Assembly: GCA_947628225.1 (NCBI GenBank)
Contig: CANQYY010000002.1
Location: 124,001 to 188,000, forward strand
DNA from: an uncultured Lachnospiraceae bacterium
Lineage (GTDB): Bacteria; Bacillota; Clostridia; Lachnospirales; Lachnospiraceae
DNA: 64,000 nt
Direction of reading: 5' to 3'
Below, piece after piece: positions 60,691 to 64,000 of this stretch. Each line of letters begins with the position of its first letter. Within the stretch, counting starts at the first letter, position 1. The notes beneath the pieces are model-generated. The model was not told the origin of the DNA. It searched no databases and was given only the letters and a program-made list of their open reading frames with translations. Both the position numbers and the translations under genes were made by a program.

Positions 60691-60726
60691 GTAGACACAA
60701 ACAAAAAGAAAGAAGGGGGAATATAT

Positions 60727-60942
60727 ATGTATGGATTAAAGGATAGCAGAGGAAATATTATTGGTTGGGATTTGGAGACTGGAGAACACGGTGTTTTCAC
60801 ACACACAGCACAGCGGGCAGTATTTATGACAGAAGAAGAGGCATGGAATTATATGGACTTGCTGGAAAGGCTTGGTTGCAATGTAAGCGATATGACAACG
60901 GAAGAGATAGATTGCGGAAGGAGAGTTTGCAGTGGGAATTAG
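60727..60942 (+). CDS. Hypothetical small phage protein
   Basis: A 71-residue acidic protein with no recognised family, with strong AGAAGGGGG ribosome site. Sequence shows an alternating beta/alpha pattern (YGLKDSRGNIIGWDLETG, then a helix EEEAWNYMDLLERLG). It overlaps the RHH gene by 11 bases, as seen with small phage or plasmid accessory genes. Function unknown. Confidence 0.6.
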   Translation: MYGLKDSRGNIIGWDLETGEHGVFTHTAQRAVFMTEEEAWNYMDLLERLGCNVSDMTTEEIDCGRRVCSGN

Positions 60943-61129
60943 GAAAGGCACAAAGCTGACCGATACGCCAAAAGAAGTGAACTACCACATAAGGGTTGAC
61001 AAGGAGACGGACAGGAAAGCAAAGGAAGTATGCCAGAGAGAGGGCATATCAAAGTCCGAGGTTATCCGGCAGGGTATAGAACTGAAATACAAGGGATTGG
61101 AGGGTAAATCAGAAACCGCTAGCAAATGA
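60932..61129 (+). CDS. Ribbon-helix-helix (CopG/Arc-type) regulator
   Basis: A 65-residue protein starting at GTG 60932 behind GGAAGGAG. The pattern VNYHIRVDKETDRKAKEVCQREGISKSEVIRQGIE (shown in part, about 16-50) is the beta-strand plus two helices of the RHH fold. Such proteins bind short repeats as dimers, so it is a candidate for the palindromic boxes at 60561 and 62643. That pairing is inference. Confidence 0.75.
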   Translation: MGIRKGTKLTDTPKEVNYHIRVDKETDRKAKEVCQREGISKSEVIRQGIELKYKGLEGKSETASK

Positions 61130-61170
61130 AGAACGAGAAAAATATAAATTAAATAAACTATATGAATAAT

Positions 61171-61210
61171 AAAAGCATAAACCTTGGTTTTCCTTTGGTT
61201 TACTGCTTTT
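61171..61210 (+). terminator. Terminator after the RHH gene
   Basis: AAAAGCATAAACC (61171-61183) and GGTTTACTGCTTTT (61197-61210) form a stem with one bulge, ending in TTTT. It closes the two-gene unit 60727-61129. Confidence 0.7.
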
Positions 61211-61238
61211 GTGTCCGATTCGGTTACATTATTGTACT

Positions 61239-61337
61239 AACAATAACGCACCGACCGGAAATCTGGACAGCGAGTCAGGGGAACAAAGAAAAAAGCATGA
61301 GGAATACAAGGAAATGCAGCAGCAGGAAAAAGCGTAA
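61239..61337 (+). pseudogene. Possible gene-end remnant
   Basis: An open stretch without start codon encodes a 32-residue tail beginning NNNAPTGNLDSESGEQ and ending in a stop at 61335-61337. The PTGNLDS part resembles the D-loop of MacB/LolD-type ABC ATPases, but what follows does not. It could be a recombination scar or chance. Nothing else is seen in the 334-base gap apart from two hairpins. Confidence 0.25.
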
Positions 61338-61396
61338 ATGAATATATAAATAGCTTACTTGAAAAAGATTTGTAAAGATACAGCGAAATTATAAAA

Positions 61397-61440
61397 TAAA
61401 ACGCCGTAGGCTGCCAATATGGACAGCCTACGGCGTTTTA
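61397..61440. terminator. 17-bp perfect hairpin before the IS30 transposase
   Basis: TAAAACGCCGTAGGCTG (61397-61413) and its exact complement (61424-61440) with a 10-base loop, ending in TTTTA. It lies 23 bases before the transposase start and would block read-through into the transposase, as such hairpins do in many insertion sequences. Confidence 0.75.
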
Positions 61441-61463
61441 TTATGAAAACAGGAGGGCATACC

Positions 61464-62495
61464 GTGAGAAAATTTAAGCAATTAACTTTTAATGATCGTT
61501 TGCGGATAGAGGTATTATTAAAGGCGGGGCATAAGAAAAAGGAAATAGCGGATATTCTAAGCGTACACATAAGTACCATATATAGGGAAATAAAGCGGGG
61601 AAGATTTGAGGCGTTAAACTCTGACTACACGACAGAGGAGAGGTACAGCCCGGATATTGCGCAGGAAAAGAAAAACGAGGCGTTAGCCGCCAAAGGCGCA
61701 GACATTAAGATAGGAAAAGAAAGAGAGTTTGCAGACCGTATAGAGGAAATTATAATAAATGACGGTTATAGCCCGGCAGCAGCGTTGGCTAAAGTAAAAG
61801 AGGAGGGTTACACATTCTCAATATGCGTAACTACATTATACAGTTACATAGACAAAGGAATTTTTCTTAATTTGACAAATAAGCAATTACCGGTTAAAAG
61901 AAAAGGAGAAAAGAGGGTATATAGAAAAACAACAGCTAAAAGGGCGAGCAAAGGCGAAAGCATAGAAAAAAGACCAGAGGAAATTAACGAGCGTGAGGAG
62001 TTTGGGCATTGGGAAATGGACACAGTAGTAGGAAAAAAAGGAGTATCAAAAAAATCTCTTTTAGTGCTGACAGAAAGAAAAACACGAAAAGAAATCATTA
62101 TGCTACTCAAAGAACATACGGCGGCAGCGGTTGTTAAGGCGTTGGATCGACTGGAAAGAAAGCTAGGGGCGAAATTTCGGGATATATTCAAAAGCATAAC
62201 CGTAGACAACGGATCCGAGTTTGCAGACTATGAGGGAATGAAAAGATCCCGTAGAGGCAAGAAAGACCGCACAAAGATATATTATTGCCACCCTTACAGT
62301 AGTTGGGAGCGTGGAAGTAATGAAAATCAAAACAAGTTAGTCCGGCGACATATCCCCAAAGGGACGGATTTTGACGACAAGACACAAAGAGAGGTTGATA
62401 AAATAGAGGAGTGGATCAACAATTACCCGCGCTGTATATTTGATTACAGAACATCAGAACAGCTATTCGAGGAGGAGTTAAGGAAAGCGGCATAA
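61464..62495 (+). CDS. IS30-family transposase
   Basis: A 343-residue DDE transposase. The start is GTG at 61464, seven bases after AGGAGGG; the frame could extend to 61419, but that overlaps the hairpin. N-terminal HTH: LTFNDRLRIEVLLKAGH and IADILSVHISTIYREIKRG (about 7-50). The catalytic triad is in FGHWEMDTVVG (Asp about 180), TVDNGSEFAD (Asp about 245) and YSSWERGSNENQNKLVRR (Glu about 283). All three residues are present, so it may be active. I could not identify terminal inverted repeats with confidence. The gene sits between phage genes in the same direction. Confidence 0.9.
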   Translation: MRKFKQLTFNDRLRIEVLLKAGHKKKEIADILSVHISTIYREIKRGRFEALNSDYTTEERYSPDIAQEKKNEALAAKGADIKIGKEREFADRIEEIIINDGYSPAAALAKVKEEGYTFSICVTTLYSYIDKGIFLNLTNKQLPVKRKGEKRVYRKTTAKRASKGESIEKRPEEINEREEFGHWEMDTVVGKKGVSKKSLLVLTERKTRKEIIMLLKEHTAAAVVKALDRLERKLGAKFRDIFKSITVDNGSEFADYEGMKRSRRGKKDRTKIYYCHPYSSWERGSNENQNKLVRRHIPKGTDFDDKTQREVDKIEEWINNYPRCIFDYRTSEQLFEEELRKAA

Positions 62496-62642
62496 AATCA
62501 TTAACCGGCAGCGGGAGAGGCAGCAGGCTTTATTTGCTATACTCATTTGTGCAAGATTACCAATAAACAACCATACTAATTGTACAAAATGACAAAAAGA
62601 AGATTTTCAAATTTTTTTTCGCATTTAATGTTGACATTTTCA

Positions 62643-62657
62643 GGATTGCGCCGGCGC
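62643..62657. repeat. Repeated GC-rich box, copy 2
   Basis: Identical to copy 1 at 60561-60575. Here it lies 8 bases downstream of the GCATTTAATGTTGAC stretch and 12 bases upstream of the promoter at 62669, so a protein bound to it could affect that promoter. In copy 1 the order of box and stretch is reversed. Confidence 0.8.
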
Positions 62658-62668
62658 ATAAAAAATAG

Positions 62669-62698
62669 TTGAAAAGAACTTATCATGTGTGATAAAAT
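62669..62698 (+). promoter_or_regulatory. Promoter of the small HTH gene
   Basis: TTGAAA (62669-62674), 18-base spacer, TAAAAT (62693-62698). The terminator at 62719 lies between it and the gene. Confidence 0.6.
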
Positions 62699-62718
62699 GG
62701 AAAAAAATATAATAGAGA

Positions 62719-62756
62719 AAAAAAGATGGTACGACAGGCGAAGTATCATCTTTTTT
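62719..62756 (+). terminator. Leader terminator upstream of the small HTH gene
   Basis: AAAAAAGATGGTAC (62719-62732) pairs with GTATCATCTTTTTT (62743-62756), 14 pairs with one G-U, ending in a T run. As it lies about 15 bases after the presumed start of transcription and 34 before the gene, it would attenuate expression unless overridden. Confidence 0.75.
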
Positions 62757-62789
62757 GTTTTCAAGGCAGCAGGATAAGGAGGAATCAGT

Positions 62790-63203
62790 ATGGAAAAGAA
62801 AACATTAGAAGCATATCGAATCCGGGAAAAAAGAATTGAAAAATTACGACGTGAAATAGAAAACCTAGAAGCAAGGGATATAACTACGCTTAAAGGTACG
62901 GTTAAGATGTCAGAATCACAATTTCCATATATTCAAGGACGCACTTCCGTGCTGATGGATGATCCAGAGGAAAAGGAATACTGTGTAAAGCGGATAAAAA
63001 AGAAAGAGAATGAAATCCGGCAGTTAAGAGAATTAAACAAGGAAGTAGATAGTTATGTCGATAATATTCAGGATTCACTGGAAAAAACCATTATTGAAAT
63101 GTATTACATAGACGAAAAAAGGAGCTACCAAAAAGAAATAGCAGACCTTCTTGACGTATCAAGGGAGGAGGTATCCAAAGCCATCAATAAGCATAGAACA
63201 TAA
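62790..63203 (+). CDS. Phage HTH regulator, possibly ArpU/RinA-like
   Basis: A 137-residue protein with a long N-terminal coiled coil (about 1-100, rich in Arg, Lys, Glu) and a C-terminal sigma-region-4-like helix-turn-helix (SYQKEIADLLDVSREEVSKAINK, shown in part; about 113-135). Size, fold and position directly upstream of the terminase small subunit match late-gene regulators of Gram-positive phages such as ArpU and RinA. ATG behind a perfect AGGAGG. Family assignment is by layout only. Confidence 0.55.
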   Translation: MEKKTLEAYRIREKRIEKLRREIENLEARDITTLKGTVKMSESQFPYIQGRTSVLMDDPEEKEYCVKRIKKKENEIRQLRELNKEVDSYVDNIQDSLEKTIIEMYYIDEKRSYQKEIADLLDVSREEVSKAINKHRT

Positions 63204-63283
63204 AACAATCAAAATCACAAAAATCACATTTTCTGCATTTTTTGTATAAAATCACAAATTTCACAAAAAAAGCACCACAGGAC

Positions 63284-63357
63284 TTGCAAAGTGTGTTATA
63301 GTTATACTGAAATAAGTGTGTAAAGAAAGGTCCGTATCAAATACGGTTCTTTTTTTA
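63284..63357 (+). promoter_or_regulatory. Late promoter-like region with leader terminator before the terminase
   Basis: TTGCAA (63284-63289) and TATACT (63303-63308) are only 13 bases apart, too short for a normal sigma-A promoter, as expected for one needing an activator. It is followed by a hairpin: AGG-T-CCGTAT (63328-63337) with ATACGG-T-TCT (63341-63350) and seven T. The hairpin lies upstream of the terminase genes, so late expression may need antitermination. Confidence 0.5.
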
Positions 63358-63403
63358 TTGCCAAAAAAGGTAGTTGTGTATAGCAAAAGGAGGAGGGCTG
63401 TCT

Positions 63404-63934
63404 ATGGCAAAATTAACAGATAAGCAGCGGCGTTTTTGCGAGGAATACCTGATAGACTTAAATGCGACACAAGCTGCAATAAGGGCAGGATATAAAGCAA
63501 ATAGGAAAAATACCTATGAGGTTATCGGGTACCAACTACTTCATAAAACTTCAGTTTCAGCAGAAATCAAAAAAGAAATGGCAGAGCGTTCCAAAAGAAC
63601 CGGAATTAACCAAGACAGGGTTATCCGGGAACTGGCAAGGATTGCATTTATAAATCCTGAAGATGTAATCAATCCGAAAGACGCTTCTGTGCGTGAGGGA
63701 GCAGATGAAGATGATACAGCCTGTATACAGTCTGTGAAGGTAAAGGTAACAAAGGGCAACAAGGGAACGATAACAGAAAGGGAGGTCAGATTATGTGACA
63801 AAATAAAAGCGATTGAGCTTCTTGGCCGGCATTTAGGTATGTTTAATGACAGACTTGAGTTATCAGGCTTGACCGGGCAGCAGGATAAGCTGAATCACAT
63901 ATTGGAGCAGCTGGGTAGTGGTAGCAATGGATAA
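63404..63934 (+). CDS. Phage terminase small subunit
   Basis: A 176-residue protein of the Terminase_2 family. The start at 63404 follows AAAAGGAGGAGGG. The N-terminal signature is LTDKQRRFCEEYLIDLNATQAAIRAGY (shown in part; about 4-30), the DNA-binding helix-turn-helix that recognises packaging sites. It overlaps the large subunit start by eight bases. Confidence 0.9.
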   Translation: MAKLTDKQRRFCEEYLIDLNATQAAIRAGYKANRKNTYEVIGYQLLHKTSVSAEIKKEMAERSKRTGINQDRVIRELARIAFINPEDVINPKDASVREGADEDDTACIQSVKVKVTKGNKGTITEREVRLCDKIKAIELLGRHLGMFNDRLELSGLTGQQDKLNHILEQLGSGSNG

Positions 63935-64000
63935 TAGTAACTTATTGTTGTCTGATAAATATAAGGCTTTTCTTCGTTGTAATGCTCCTACAGAGTTTTT
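63927..64000 (+). CDS. Phage terminase large subunit, N-terminal fragment
   Basis: The ATG at 63927 opens a reading frame MDNSNLLLSDKYKAFLRC, then APTEF, cut by the window end. It matches the usual start of PBSX-type terminase large subunits (KYKAFLxCxAPxEF). It overlaps the small subunit by eight bases. Confidence 0.7.
   Translation, partial: MDNSNLLLSDKYKAFLRCNAPTEF

Larger units (their letters stand above)
60354..64000. mobile_element. Edge of a prophage or phage-derived element (incomplete)
   Basis: From just after the dpaA stop the sequence becomes more AT-rich with long untranslated gaps. It encodes a small hypothetical protein, an RHH protein, an IS30 transposase, a small HTH protein and a terminase small subunit with the start of the large one, all on the + strand. 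This is the packaging end of a prophage. No integrase, repressor or tRNA is visible on this side. The left boundary is placed at the dpaA stop by change of content; an exact att site could not be determined. Confidence 0.75.

Noticed and set aside
60354..60726. Start of dpaB or a truncated piece of it after dpaA
   Set aside because: The short frames in this gap are only a few codons long and show no resemblance to DpaB.
61239..61337. ABC transporter ATPase fragment based on PTGNLDS
   Set aside because: Only about ten residues match and the rest is unrelated. It is recorded as an uncertain remnant only.

Overview
The window looks like chromosomal DNA of a strictly anaerobic, fermentative, spore-forming Firmicute, most likely of the family Lachnospiraceae. 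This rests on an NADH-linked [FeFe]-hydrogenase operon, split transketolase genes, a dipicolinate synthase subunit (spores), a DUF6472-type micro-protein, tandem hemerythrins, TTG/GTG starts behind strong AGGAGG sites, and consensus TTGACA/TATAAT promoters. Host genes are densely packed, mostly on the + strand, and often overlap by 1-14 bases. No tRNA, rRNA or CRISPR array was seen. All family names come from reading motifs; no database search was run.

Layout. 1-3844: end of an MMPL transporter, a secreted LxxG-repeat protein and a TetR regulator. 3876-9288: consensus promoter, 25-codon leader ORF, terminator/antiterminator, then two ABC exporters with zinc ribbons flanking a DUF1854 protein. 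9342-15476: CDP-glycerol transferase-like enzyme, polysaccharide flippase and an asymmetric ABC exporter pair. 15476-21037: a group-B-like [FeFe]-hydrogenase, then hydC-hydB-hydA (NADH/ferredoxin-dependent). 21344-32520: envelope and signalling genes (GHL10-like hydrolase, PAP2 phosphatase, lipoprotein, M15 peptidase fusion, beta-CASP hydrolase, EAL protein) plus a carbamate kinase-like gene on the minus strand. 32635-45248: metabolism and housekeeping (transaldolase-like aldolase, split transketolase, aroA, argS, two ATPases, yqeG, aminopeptidase P, double hemerythrin, aroD-aroK fusion, efp). 45387-50461: PocR chemoreceptor-like protein, metallophosphoesterase, and csoR-copA with a CsoR-type operator. 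50581-53642: a compact sulfur-relay/tRNA-modification cluster (MoeB-like E1, rhodanese, TcdA, rhodanese-TtcA fusion). 53656-58712: LacI-type regulator divergent from a sulfate ABC operon, with two matching operators. 58746-60353: exonuclease III and dpaA.

From about 60354 to the end the sequence changes character: it is AT-rich, has long leaders, a repeated GC-rich palindrome, an RHH regulator, an IS30 transposase, a small HTH regulator and the start of a terminase module. This is the edge of a prophage or phage-derived element. It begins directly after dpaA, where dpaB would be expected, so the element may split the dipicolinate operon.

The most promising leads are the leader-peptide attenuator in front of the DUF1854/zinc-ribbon exporter cassette, the element at dpaA with its repeated control modules, the sulfur-relay cluster, the LacI-controlled sulfate operon, and an apparent internal start that would release a copper chaperone from copA.
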